The notes beneath the pieces are model-generated. The model did not search any database. It worked only from the letters and a program-made list of their open reading frames with translations, and was not told the DNA's origin. A stretch of 38,075 nt of DNA from IMG/VR virus record IMGVR_UViG_3300043331_002192, positions 1-38,075 of that record. The stretch is one strand, 5' to 3'. Below, piece by piece: positions 16,542 through 22,119 of the stretch (the first letter of the stretch is position 1; every line of letters begins with the position of its first letter). The stretch comes from a virus. Position numbers and translations under genes: made by a program.

Positions 16542-16795
16542 GCCTCCTCCTCGCGGACGATCGCCGTCGTCACCGGCCGCCTCCCCCAGCCATCGTGCGG
16601 CACCTCCTGGCGCGGCCCGTCCTGCGCCCGTCTGGCCACCTCCGTCTCCCACGCCGCCACCGGCACCACCCGCCGCTGCGCGCAGCCCTGCCAGCCGCAG
16701 ACCACGTAGACGACCTGCCCGCTCGCCGCGGGCGTGGCGTTGGAGGCCGCCCAGAGTGGGTGGATGGCGTTGCACGCGAGCTGGGCGCGGGTCAT
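16538..16795 (-). CDS. Small protein of unknown function
   Basis: This encodes 85 residues, overlapping both neighbours by four bases. The middle holds VCGWQGCAQ, a CxxxC pair. The end is acidic (IVREEEA). It is one of a run of tiny overlapping genes in the leftward operon. No family was recognised. Confidence 0.6.
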   Translation of the reverse strand: MTRAQLACNAIHPLWAASNATPAASGQVVYVVCGWQGCAQRRVVPVAAWETEVARRAQDGPRQEVPHDGWGRRPVTTAIVREEEA

Positions 16796-16974
16796 GGCGT
16801 CTCCTCCCCCCGCTCCCTGGCCGCCCCATCGATCACCGCGTCGATAAGCCCGTCCAGCCGCTCGACCAGCGCCTCCAGCGCCAGCTTCGTCGGCGAAAAG
16901 CGCAGGCGCTCCGCCTCGGCCTGGAGATCGTTGGTGATGTCGGAGAGCTGTGCAAACAGGTCACGCGTCTCCAC
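16792..16974 (-). CDS. Small helical coiled-coil protein
   Basis: This encodes 60 residues from a GTG at 16974. A strong GAGGAGG lies 5-9 bases upstream and an in-frame ATG further back (17040) lacks one. The protein is an amphipathic helix pair (LFAQLSDITNDLQAEAERL and LALEALVERLDGLIDAVID). It overlaps the gene on each side. The pattern suits a short coiled coil or an adaptor; no family was recognised. Confidence 0.6.
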   Translation of the reverse strand: METRDLFAQLSDITNDLQAEAERLRFSPTKLALEALVERLDGLIDAVIDGAARERGEETP

Positions 16975-17176
16975 GGGCGTCCTCCTCCTCCCCAAACAAC
17001 TCCAGTTGCAGGGCATGCCCTTCCTGGTGCAGCCGGGCACACGCCGCGCACAGCGACACCTGCCAGATGAGGCCCTGCCACACCGCCACCGCCGCGTCCG
17101 CCTCCCAGCAGCCCTGGCAGGGCCGTGGCTGCTCCTGGAGCGGCAGCGGGCGGTACGTCCAGGCGCCGCCGCTCAT
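16961..17176 (-). CDS. Small zinc-ribbon-like protein
   Basis: This encodes 71 residues starting at 17176; an earlier in-frame ATG at 17266 lies inside the upstream gene. It has two CxxC pairs, CQGC near residue 20 and CAAC near residue 44, spaced as in a four-Cys zinc ribbon. An acidic tail (LELFGEEEDARG) follows. The start overlaps the upstream stop (ATGA). The role is unknown; small zinc ribbons in phage early operons often modify host transcription or nucleases. Confidence 0.6.
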   Translation of the reverse strand: MSGGAWTYRPLPLQEQPRPCQGCWEADAAVAVWQGLIWQVSLCAACARLHQEGHALQLELFGEEEDARGDA

Positions 17177-17430
17177 GGCGGGTCTCCCACTGGGCGAAAG
17201 CGTTCCAGGCGCACCATCCCATCGCACCACGCTGGATCGATCTGCCACCGCCGCGCCGCCGTGCACCGTTGCAGTCGTGTGACCCGCTCGTAGACGGCCA
17301 GGGCGTGACGGTACTCCGTGTCATCCTCCGCCGCCAGGGCCAGGCGTTGAACCTTCCTGATCCACGGCAACACGGCGCTCTGCTCGCAAAAACTTGTCCA
17401 GAGCAGGCGCCGCCGCGTGTCGTCGCTCAT
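17173..17430 (-). CDS. Small protein of unknown function in the early operon
   Basis: This encodes 85 residues starting at 17430, with GGGAGG nine bases upstream. It is rich in Arg, Trp and Leu and mostly helical; the longer frame upstream is rejected. It lies inside the 3' end of the IS630-like HTH frame (17321-17755), so one of the two overlapping frames is probably eroded. I favour this one for its ribosome-binding site and its overlap with the next gene. Confidence 0.55.
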   Translation of the reverse strand: MSDDTRRRLLWTSFCEQSAVLPWIRKVQRLALAAEDDTEYRHALAVYERVTRLQRCTAARRWQIDPAWCDGMVRLERFRPVGDPP

Positions 17431-17755
17431 GGCGCGGGTCCTCCCTCGTGCGGCCTCCCCGCGTCTCCCCCCTCCACCGGCGGTGCGCGAAGGCCCGGCG
17501 CGGCCGGTCGTGCAGCCCTGCCAGGCCCTGTGCCTGAAAGCGCCGCACCCAGCGGGACACAAACCGGCGGCTGATCCCCACCGCGTGGGCAATCTGCTGG
17601 ATCGGCATGCCCGCTTCCCGCAGGAGCAGGATCCGGCCCCGCCGGGCCAGGGCCGCCGGGGCCGTCGTCGCCCGCTGCCAGGCCAGCAGGGTCTGGCGCT
17701 CCTGCGGCGTCAGCGTTACCGTGAGCTGCGTGCGGCGGCCCGGTCCCTGGGGCAT
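17321..17755 (-). CDS. IS630-type helix-turn-helix protein without a transposase domain
   Basis: This encodes 144 residues from the ATG at 17755, with AAGGAG 6 bases upstream. Residues 10-85 match the N-terminal DNA-binding part of IS630-family transposases: LTPQERQTLLAW, then ARRGRILLLREAGMPIQQIAHAVGISRRFVSRWVRRFQAQGLAGLHDRP. The DDE nuclease half is absent. After about residue 90 the sequence turns Arg-rich and overlaps the gene at 17430. It may be a domesticated regulator or the remnant of an insertion that truncated the wHTH gene upstream. No terminal inverted repeats were found. Confidence 0.65.
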   Translation of the reverse strand: MPQGPGRRTQLTVTLTPQERQTLLAWQRATTAPAALARRGRILLLREAGMPIQQIAHAVGISRRFVSRWVRRFQAQGLAGLHDRPRRAFAHRRWRGETRGGRTREDPRHERRHAAAPALDKFLRAERRVAVDQEGSTPGPGGGG

Positions 17756-18503
17756 GGGGGGCTCCTTCGTCGTCACGTCCGAGACACGCGATCAGTCCAC
17801 GTACCCCGGCAAGATTGAGGTCACATTGTGCCAGATCCGGCTCAGGGGGCATCTGCGGGGGCAGCGTTATGGGAGCGGACATGGGGTTATTCCCCTGTCC
17901 AAAAAAGAGAGAAAAATGTTCCCGTACCACGGGAGAGGTAGGAGAGGGATCTTTTCTCTCTCTTTCAGTCTCTCCGGAAGTCTCTTCTTTCTCTGAGTCA
18001 TTAATACAAGTTCCCGAAACGTCAACTTGCAAGTTCCCCAAAGGTAAACTTGCAAGTTCCCCAAAGGTAAACTTGTAAATGCCTGGTTCCATAATGTTTT
18101 CAAGGGATTGCATCACGACATGGACATTGAGATGGATATGGATCATGCGCAGATGGTGGAAGTGAAATCGGCGGATGGTAATGAAGCCTTTCTCGACCAG
18201 CACGTCAGAACCGCGATCAAATTGCTTCGGGGAAAGCCGGCATTCGTCCCGCCACTCGGTGCGTTTTTTGACCAGCCACCAGCGGTCCTCCTTCCAGGCA
18301 GCACAGCCCTGCACGCACATCCGATGCAGGCCCCCGTTTTTGGGTGGCAAGTGCCAATAGAGGATCTGACTGAGCAGCAAGCCTGCGACGACATCGCCTC
18401 CAGCCAGATCGATATAGAGACGCTTGCAGTCGATGGCATCACGGGATTTGCTTTCCCAGCGCACAAACGCGGCAGGCAGGACGGCACACTCCTCAGGTGT
18501 CAT
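17427..18503 (-). CDS. wHTH protein, candidate replication initiator with iterons in its gene
   Basis: This encodes up to 358 residues from the ATG at 18503, which overlaps the end of its paralogue. Residues 1-110 are a winged-helix-like domain (RLYIDLAGGDVVAGLLLSQI, then RWWLVKKRTEWRDECRLSP) of the type seen at the start of phage replication proteins. Codons about 137-167 contain four 23-bp iterons, as the lambda O gene contains its origin. An acidic linker follows (SEKEETSGETERERKD). From about residue 250 the frame is a Gly/Pro/Ala-rich shadow of the HTH gene at 17755, so the genuine C-terminus is probably lost or frameshifted. The initiator role is inference. Confidence 0.6.
   Translation of the reverse strand: MTPEECAVLPAAFVRWESKSRDAIDCKRLYIDLAGGDVVAGLLLSQILYWHLPPKNGGLHRMCVQGCAAWKEDRWWLVKKRTEWRDECRLSPKQFDRGSDVLVEKGFITIRRFHFHHLRMIHIHLNVHVVMQSLENIMEPGIYKFTFGELASLPLGNLQVDVSGTCINDSEKEETSGETERERKDPSPTSPVVREHFSLFFGQGNNPMSAPITLPPQMPPEPDLAQCDLNLAGVRGLIACLGRDDEGAPHAPGTGPPHAAHGNADAAGAPDPAGLAAGDDGPGGPGPAGPDPAPAGSGHADPADCPRGGDQPPVCVPLGAALSGTGPGRAARPAAPGLRAPPVEGGDAGRPHEGGPAP
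18001..18092. repeat. 23-bp iterons, candidate replication origin
   Basis: Two perfect 23-bp direct repeats lie at 18024-18046 and 18047-18069. Degenerate copies flank them at 18001-18023 and 18070-18092. Each perfect unit contains the palindrome ACTTGCAAGT followed by CCCCAAAGG. A purine-rich/pyrimidine-rich tract adjoins at 17946-17995. Because 23 is not a multiple of three, the repeats are conserved as DNA and not as protein. Confidence 0.7.
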
Positions 18504-18957
18504 GGCGCGCGTCGCTCCCCTGGCTGTGCCACGGGATCTTCCACCAGGCGTCCTCATGCTCGACGCGCATCATGTGCGTGAGATCCAGATGCAGGCAGAG
18601 AATTTTGGTGTCGCCTTTGGTCACGGTCCCACGCATCACAAACCCCTTGGTGCACAGCAGGTCACAGGCGGCATCGAATTGCTCGGGCGTGATCCGGCAT
18701 TCGTCCCACCACTGGTCACGGCTGGTCATCAGCCACCAGCGGCCATGATCGTAGACCCCGGTGCCGGCGTTTTGGAGCCGGATGCCGCCCTGCGGTGACT
18801 CGGGCAGATACCAGTCAATGAGCGCGCTGAGCAGGACTCCGGCGACCAGATCACCGGCGAGATCGATATAGAGGCGTTGGACGGTAATGGTGTCACGCGA
18901 CGCCAGGTCCCATGCCACAAACCTGTCCCAGCCGTTGGGCTTTACGTCGTCTGCCAT
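18493..18957 (-). CDS. wHTH protein, paralogue of the candidate initiator
   Basis: This encodes 154 residues starting at 18957, with AGGAGG six bases upstream. It is clearly homologous to the N-terminal part of the next gene: QRLYIDLAGDLVAGVLLSALIDWYLP matches its counterpart, as do GRWWLM and WWDECRITPEQFD. The tandem paralogy suggests duplication and division of labour between a short DNA-binding form and a longer initiator form. It lacks the iterons and linker of the downstream copy. It may be a replication accessory protein, a regulator of initiation or a helicase-loader adaptor. Confidence 0.6.
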   Translation of the reverse strand: MADDVKPNGWDRFVAWDLASRDTITVQRLYIDLAGDLVAGVLLSALIDWYLPESPQGGIRLQNAGTGVYDHGRWWLMTSRDQWWDECRITPEQFDAACDLLCTKGFVMRGTVTKGDTKILCLHLDLTHMMRVEHEDAWWKIPWHSQGSDARHDT

Positions 18958-18967
18958 GTCCGTCCTC

Positions 18968-19189
18968 CTAGAACCCATGGCTATCGTGCAGGAGTGTGTC
19001 GTCTGCCATCAACTTGTACATACTCTCTTTGACGTCGTCTTCCGTGTAGCCGGTTTTGTAGGCAATAGCGCCGATGGGAATGACCCGTGGTGGCCACTGA
19101 TCGAACGCATCGGCATACGCCATGAGGATGAATTTCTCCCTGGGCGGCAGTCGCAAACGCCAGACCTGTGCCATCATGTCCAGACTCAT
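18968..19189 (-). CDS. Small wHTH-type protein
   Basis: This encodes 73 residues from 19189, with GAGGAGA eight bases upstream; the longer frame to 19393 includes repeat-encoded residues and is rejected. RLRLPPREKFILMAYADAF followed by VIPIGAIAYKTGYTEDDVKESM has the pattern of the winged-helix start of phage replication proteins, a conserved helix followed by a sensor-like turn. It stands directly upstream of the two larger wHTH genes and probably belongs with them in DNA replication. Confidence 0.6.
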   Translation of the reverse strand: MSLDMMAQVWRLRLPPREKFILMAYADAFDQWPPRVIPIGAIAYKTGYTEDDVKESMYKLMADDTLLHDSHGF

Positions 19190-19455
19190 ACGCGTGTCTC
19201 CTCGCCTGTCTTCCCCCCAAACACCTCCCCCTGCCCGTCCTCCGCCGGCGCCGCGCCCTCCACCAGCCCTTGCAGGGGCAGGGAGCAGGGAGGCAGGGAG
19301 CAGGAACGAGGGGGGAACTTCGGATCCGCCCCTCGTGCCTTGCCCCTCACTCCCTGACTCCTTTCCCGAGCCACCAGCCGGGGGTACAGACACACGCGCA
19401 ACGCCAGCTCACGACGCGCGCAGGCGAGCTGGGCGCGGAGGGAGATGTCAGGCAT
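19186..19455 (-). CDS. Small protein interrupted by a GGGAG-family repeat
   Basis: This encodes 89 residues starting at 19455. The first ~30 residues are an amphipathic helix (LRAQLACARRELALRV). Residues about 32-60 are Pro/Ser/Arg-rich and encoded by the hairpin repeat at 19276-19361. The last ~25 residues are acidic and Gly-rich (DGQGEVFGGKTGEE). The repeat therefore appears to have been inserted in frame between two original segments. The start overlaps the previous stop through ATGCCTGA. The function is unknown. Confidence 0.55.
   Translation of the reverse strand: MPDISLRAQLACARRELALRVCLYPRLVARERSQGVRGKARGADPKFPPRSCSLPPCSLPLQGLVEGAAPAEDGQGEVFGGKTGEETRV
19276..19361. repeat. Hairpin repeat, GGGAG family, copy 3
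   Basis: GGGAGCA/GGGAGGC units on the left pair with TCACTCCCTGACTCC on the right, with an inner TTCGGATCCG and CCCCTCGTGCC core. It lies in frame inside the 19186-19455 gene. Confidence 0.8.
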
Positions 19456-19711
19456 GCTCCTCCTCCCTCCACACGCTCTGCCACGCCTCGCAAAACGCGC
19501 ACCACGCGCCGCCGATGTCCTGCGGATGGACGCTCGCCAGCCCACAACACAGACAGACAATCGCCGTCCGTCCGCCCCGCATCCCCACCGTATACGTCTG
19601 GCACCCGGCGGCCACCAGCGCGGCCCGCCGTCTCGCCGCGTCCGCCCGCAGGTGCGCCGGGTCGTGCACGTCCGGGGGCAGCGCCCAGCGGCGCGGGGGG
19701 GGCTCAGGCAT
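19448..19711 (-). CDS. Small four-Cys zinc-binding protein
   Basis: This encodes 87 residues starting at 19711. A basic helix (LRADAARRRAALVAAG) leads into CQTYTVG, then CLCC and CAFC, giving enough Cys residues for a zinc ribbon. The end is acidic (WREEEHA). Start and stop both use the ATGCCTGA overlap with neighbours. The general pattern (CLCCGLASVHPQDIGGAWCAFC) is one I have the impression of having seen in other uncharacterised phage proteins, but I know no function for it. Confidence 0.6.
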   Translation of the reverse strand: MPEPPPRRWALPPDVHDPAHLRADAARRRAALVAAGCQTYTVGMRGGRTAIVCLCCGLASVHPQDIGGAWCAFCEAWQSVWREEEHA

Positions 19712-19973
19712 GGGGATGGTCCTCCGTGCTGACGCCCTCGTTCTTACTGAGGAACGCCTTTCCTTCATCGGGTCGTCTGCGCCAATAGGCCTTCATCTCT
19801 TGCTCCCGATGTCGGAGCTTCGCGAGGATCTCCTCACCACTGTCCTCCCATTCGGCATCGACTGCGACCTCGATGTACCAGCGTATCTGCTCTTCCATGG
19901 TGCGATGGCTGACGTCGGCAATCATCTTGAGGCGATCCCATATGTTCGTCGTAAGCTCGATGCGCACGCGCAT
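19704..19973 (-). CDS. Arc/ribbon-helix-helix-like small protein
   Basis: This encodes 89 residues starting at 19973. The first ~45 residues (RVRIELTTNIWDRLKMIADVSHRTMEEQIRWYIE) have the strand-helix-helix pattern of Arc-type repressors: a short beta strand, then two helices with a conserved hydrophobic core. The C-terminal part is charged and helical. Proteins of this fold bind operator DNA as dimers. Here it probably regulates the early operon or, together with the AlpA-like protein upstream, excision. Confidence 0.6.
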   Translation of the reverse strand: MRVRIELTTNIWDRLKMIADVSHRTMEEQIRWYIEVAVDAEWEDSGEEILAKLRHREQEMKAYWRRRPDEGKAFLSKNEGVSTEDHPHA

Positions 19974-19988
19974 GGCGGCGTCCCTCCC

Positions 19989-20279
19989 CTACGTCTGCGC
20001 CCTGGACCCGCGCACCCGCCGCCGGGGCGGCAGCGCGTGCAGCGCGGCGCGCGGCGTGGGGGGTGGGGGGAGCGTCGGGCTCTCCGGCGGCTCCGGCATG
20101 GGTGCCACGGACTGCTCCGCCATCCAGGTATCGAGGTCCTCCCGCGCATAGCGGATCAGGTTCCCGGCCACCTTGCGATAGGGCGGCCCTTTGCCCCGCC
20201 AGCGCCACTGCGTCAGCGTCTTGACGGCGACACGCAGGTACGTCGCGGCTTCGTCCGGGAGCAGATAGGTCTCAGGCAT
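19989..20279 (-). CDS. AlpA/excisionase-like MerR-type HTH protein
   Basis: This encodes 96 residues starting at 20279. Residues 5-55 match the HTH_17/AlpA pattern: LLPDEAATYLRVAVKTLTQWRWRGKGPPYRKVAGNLIRYAREDLDTWM. The C-terminus is Pro-rich and basic. It is the second gene of the leftward early operon, directly after the Cro-like gene. Such proteins act as excisionases (bending DNA at att sites) or as transcriptional regulators. As the only candidate of this class, it is the best choice for the excisionase that partners the integrase at 22867-24033. Confidence 0.75.
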   Translation of the reverse strand: MPETYLLPDEAATYLRVAVKTLTQWRWRGKGPPYRKVAGNLIRYAREDLDTWMAEQSVAPMPEPPESPTLPPPPTPRAALHALPPRRRVRGSRAQT

Positions 20280-20493
20280 GGGGGTGCTCCTGGCCGTTGG
20301 GGGCGTCGATGCTATACAGCGCTTCGAGAGGGATGTCTAAGGCGGTCGCGCATTGATTCAGGGCCGCAAGGGTAATAGAAGTCTGCCCAGTCTCTAAGCG
20401 TGAAAGTGTCGGTTGTGATATCCCCATGAGTGCAGCAAGCTCCTGCTGGGTCATCTGTCGAAATTTGCGCCAGTGTTTGATACGCACACGCAT
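20272..20493 (-). CDS. Cro-like XRE-family repressor
   Basis: This encodes 73 residues starting at 20493. A complete helix-turn-helix spans about residues 10-62 (RQMTQQELAALMGISQPTLSRLETGQ, then LAALNQCATALDI). It begins the leftward early operon and faces the CI-like gene at 20613 across 119 bases holding three operators. By position and size it is the lytic-direction repressor (Cro). The last codons overlap the start of the AlpA-like gene via ATGCCTGA. Confidence 0.85.
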   Translation of the reverse strand: MRVRIKHWRKFRQMTQQELAALMGISQPTLSRLETGQTSITLAALNQCATALDIPLEALYSIDAPNGQEHPHA

Positions 20494-20510
20494 GCAAACC
20501 CCCTGAGATG

Positions 20511-20529
20511 TTATGCGTGAGTATCATAT
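20511..20529. promoter_or_regulatory. Operator O1 (leftward promoter -10)
   Basis: TTATGC-GTGAGTA-TCATAT is a 19-bp imperfect palindrome. It covers the -10 element (AGTATC on plus, GATACT on minus, 20520-20525) of the leftward early promoter. Confidence 0.65.
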
Positions 20530-20548
20530 AGTCTTTATGCATTTACAA
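20520..20548 (-). promoter_or_regulatory. Leftward early promoter
   Basis: On the minus strand TTGTAA (20548-20543) is separated by 17 bases from GATACT (20525-20520). It drives the Cro-like gene and the early operon. Both elements are overlapped by operators O1 and O2. Confidence 0.75.
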
Positions 20549-20553
20549 CATAA
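20535..20553. promoter_or_regulatory. Operator O2 (leftward promoter -35)
   Basis: TTATGC-ATTTACA-ACATAA is a 19-bp palindrome with one mismatch. It covers the -35 element of the leftward promoter; its centre is 24 bases from that of O1. Confidence 0.7.
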
Positions 20554-20597
20554 TTTTTCATCATGGCTTGTGATACCGTGTCTAGGCAGGGTGGAAA

Positions 20598-20606
20598 TGC
20601 TAGAAT
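20598..20606 (+). promoter_or_regulatory. Extended -10 promoter for the CI-like gene
   Basis: TGC-TAGAAT ends 6 bases before the ATG at 20613. This spacing puts the transcription start at the A of the ATG, so the mRNA should be leaderless, as for lambda cI from PRM. No Shine-Dalgarno bases are present. Confidence 0.6.
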
Positions 20607-20625
20607 TTATGCATGAGTCGCATAA
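20607..20625. promoter_or_regulatory. Operator O3 over the repressor start
   Basis: TTATGC-ATGAGTC-GCATAA is a perfect 6-7-6 palindrome that covers the start codon of the CI-like gene. Binding here would give negative autoregulation. Confidence 0.75.
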
Positions 20626-20999
20626 AACAGTTACTACCCCTCATCCATAAACGTATGGCGGTCCTGGATGTGACCCAGGAAGACATGGCGCACTATTTGC
20701 GACTCGACCAGTCGAGCATCTCACGGCGTTTGTCTGGCAAAACGCCCTTTACGCTGCATGAGCTAGAAAAACTTGATCATCTACTCGGCCTTGACGCGGC
20801 CATGGGCCATGGCGAGAAACCCATTGATCGTGATCAGGGAGGGCAACTGGTGCAAGAAATGCTCAAGCATTTGTCGAAAGAAGGGCGCAGCGAATTCTTG
20901 TTGGTGGCTGCGCTTGTTGGGGAAGGGAAGCTTGCCGATCCTCTCAAATCTCAGATTTGTGATGCATTACGTCTTTTGGCTCATCTGAGTCCCTCGTGA
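20613..20999 (+). CDS. CI-like repressor
   Basis: This encodes 128 residues. An N-terminal XRE helix-turn-helix spans about residues 14-62 (TQEDMAHYLRLDQSSISRRLSGKTPFTLHELEKL). A helical C-terminal domain follows (QEMLKHLSKEGRSEFLLVAALVGEG, about 82-107) and probably dimerises. It lacks the LexA-like S24 autoprotease region of SOS-cleavable repressors, so induction must occur otherwise. Its start lies in operator O3. The two genes behind it (21007, 21309) are in the same direction and should be expressed from the prophage together with it. Confidence 0.8.
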   Translation: MSRIKQLLPLIHKRMAVLDVTQEDMAHYLRLDQSSISRRLSGKTPFTLHELEKLDHLLGLDAAMGHGEKPIDRDQGGQLVQEMLKHLSKEGRSEFLLVAALVGEGKLADPLKSQICDALRLLAHLSPS

Positions 21000-21006
21000 A
21001 GCGAGT

Positions 21007-21252
21007 ATGCCTATGGCTCTCTGGATTTGTGCGACCTGTGGCACCATAGGAACCTCCAAAACGTTTACGCCTGGGAATTTTGCGCTGGAAGTGCTGTTAT
21101 GGTTGTGCTTGCTGCTTCCCGGCTTCCTCTACAGTGTCTGGCGCTTAAGCAGCCGGCAGCAGGTCTGCCGGGCCTGTGGTGCCTCAGGACTGGTCCCTGC
21201 CTCGTCCCCTCGCGGCAAACAACTCCAGGCCGAGTTTGCCAAGACACCGTGA
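21007..21252 (+). CDS. Zinc-ribbon plus transmembrane protein
   Basis: This encodes 81 residues from 21007 (an in-frame ATG at 21013 is an alternative), 7 bases after the repressor stop. CATC near residue 8 and CRAC near residue 55 flank a strong transmembrane helix (LEVLLWLCLLLPGFLYSVW, about residues 27-46). The two Cys pairs could form one zinc site on one face of the membrane, as in LITAF-like hairpin proteins. Expression with the repressor suggests a lysogeny function such as superinfection exclusion, but this is inference. Confidence 0.7.
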   Translation: MPMALWICATCGTIGTSKTFTPGNFALEVLLWLCLLLPGFLYSVWRLSSRQQVCRACGASGLVPASSPRGKQLQAEFAKTP

Positions 21253-21266
21253 CGGCTCCCCATAGC

Positions 21267-22040
21267 TCAAGCCAAGGGGTTTACGGGAGAACCGCTAAGA
21301 GGGAAACCATGCGCCGACCACGTGGCTGCTGGTCTCTGGTTGGGATTGTCTGCCTTGCATGGCTTGTCGCATGCGAACTCCCAAGTGGTGACGAAACCCA
21401 GGACACACCAACTCCACAGCCCGTGGAACCCGCTACGCCTGCACCCCCGCAAGACACCATCGTGGTTGGCGGGCAGGGCTGTTGCCCGGCACGCTGTCCC
21501 ACCTGTCGGCAGTGTCGGACAGGCAAGGCGTGTGGCGATACGTGCATCAGCATGCTGGATACATGCCGCATCCCTGAGCCTGGCTGTGCCTGCAATGCCC
21601 TCTAGCGGCAGGGGGCGGCCCGGCCGCCCCCTGGTGTGCTCTTTCCCCCTACACCACGTGTCACCCACTTTGTGACTCCACCAGCTCCCGCGCTGATTGC
21701 TCTGGTGCTTCATCTGCACGCCGTGCAGTGCACACCAGCCTTCGGGTGTCTCGGCAGGTGCGGCTGGCGGCGTTCCTGGGGACGCAGGCTGTGCATCTGG
21801 TGCTGGCGTGTCGAGGAGCCCGCGCACGGCGGCGACGTTGGCGCGAAAGGTGTCCGGGCTCTGCCCCCGGATCGTGAGCATCGCCGTATGGCCGCCTATC
21901 GTGCCGTGAATCGTCAGACTAAAGGCCGCCTCAGGCAGCGGCTCCGGGGCCGCCCAGGCCGGGCCGCTGGGGTCGGTGGGGCCGTAGAGGTCATCGATCA
22001 GGGCCTTGCATGTCGGGGTCGGGGTTGCTATCGTTGCCAT
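21267..22040 (-). CDS. Zinc-finger protein whose end runs antisense through the lipoprotein gene
   Basis: This encodes 257 residues from the ATG at 22040, with GGAAGGAAG just upstream (the longer frame to 22100 is rejected). Residues 1-100 are Pro/Ala-rich around a strand-rich core (SLTIHGTIGGHTAMLTIRG). Residues about 103-130 contain C103, H106 and C130 in an arrangement like the zinc finger at the end of the SWIM protein at 26029. From about residue 145 the frame is antisense to the lipoprotein gene and crosses its terminator-like hairpin, so the native end was probably near residue 135 and has been lost. It belongs to the leftward unit starting at 22323. Confidence 0.55.
   Translation of the reverse strand: MATIATPTPTCKALIDDLYGPTDPSGPAWAAPEPLPEAAFSLTIHGTIGGHTAMLTIRGQSPDTFRANVAAVRGLLDTPAPDAQPASPGTPPAAPAETPEGWCALHGVQMKHQSNQRGSWWSHKVGDTWCRGKEHTRGRPGRPLPLEGIAGTARLRDAACIQHADARIATRLACPTLPTGGTACRATALPANHDGVLRGCRRSGFHGLWSWCVLGFVTTWEFACDKPCKADNPNQRPAATWSAHGFPLSGSPVNPLA
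21309..21605 (+). CDS. Cys-rich lipoprotein
   Basis: This encodes 98 residues from the ATG at 21309 with GAGGG upstream. A typical lipoprotein signal ends with LVAC at Cys22. A Pro/Thr linker (TPTPQPVEPATPAPP) follows, then a compact Cys-rich domain with about a dozen Cys residues (CCPARCPTCRQC, CRTGKACGDTC and CACNAL), likely disulfide-bonded in the periplasm. It is third in the CI-like operon and is a good candidate for a lysogenic conversion or superinfection-exclusion protein on the outer membrane. Confidence 0.75.
   Translation: MRRPRGCWSLVGIVCLAWLVACELPSGDETQDTPTPQPVEPATPAPPQDTIVVGGQGCCPARCPTCRQCRTGKACGDTCISMLDTCRIPEPGCACNAL
21609..21633. terminator. Hairpin after the lipoprotein gene
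   Basis: CAGGGGGCGGCC and GGCCGCCCCCTG form a near-perfect 12-bp palindrome centred on one C, 4 bases after the lipoprotein stop. There is only a weak T-rich stretch downstream (CTCTTTCC). It could terminate both the plus-strand CI operon and the convergent transcript. Confidence 0.5.
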
Positions 22041-22081
22041 TGTCTTCCTTCCCATGGGGAGATACTGTCTGTGGTAGTGAT

Positions 22082-22109
22082 CCCCACCAGGTCTTGCCAC
22101 CTGGTGGGG
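22082..22109. other. Hairpin between two minus-strand genes
   Basis: CCCCACCAGGT (22082-22092) pairs perfectly with ACCTGGTGGGG (22099-22109), loop of 6. It sits between the stop at 22120 and the start at 22040 and lacks a U-tract, so it may process or attenuate mRNA between the two genes. Confidence 0.45.
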
Positions 22110-22119
22110 GTCCGTTGCG

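Noticed and set aside
17321-17755. Active IS630 insertion sequence
   Set aside because: Only the HTH half is present; no DDE domain, terminal inverted repeats or TA duplication were seen.
18887-19357. Plus-strand open frames over the early operon (for example 18887-19357 and 19122-20375)
   Set aside because: They are antisense to overlapping minus-strand genes that have ribosome-binding sites and recognised domains.
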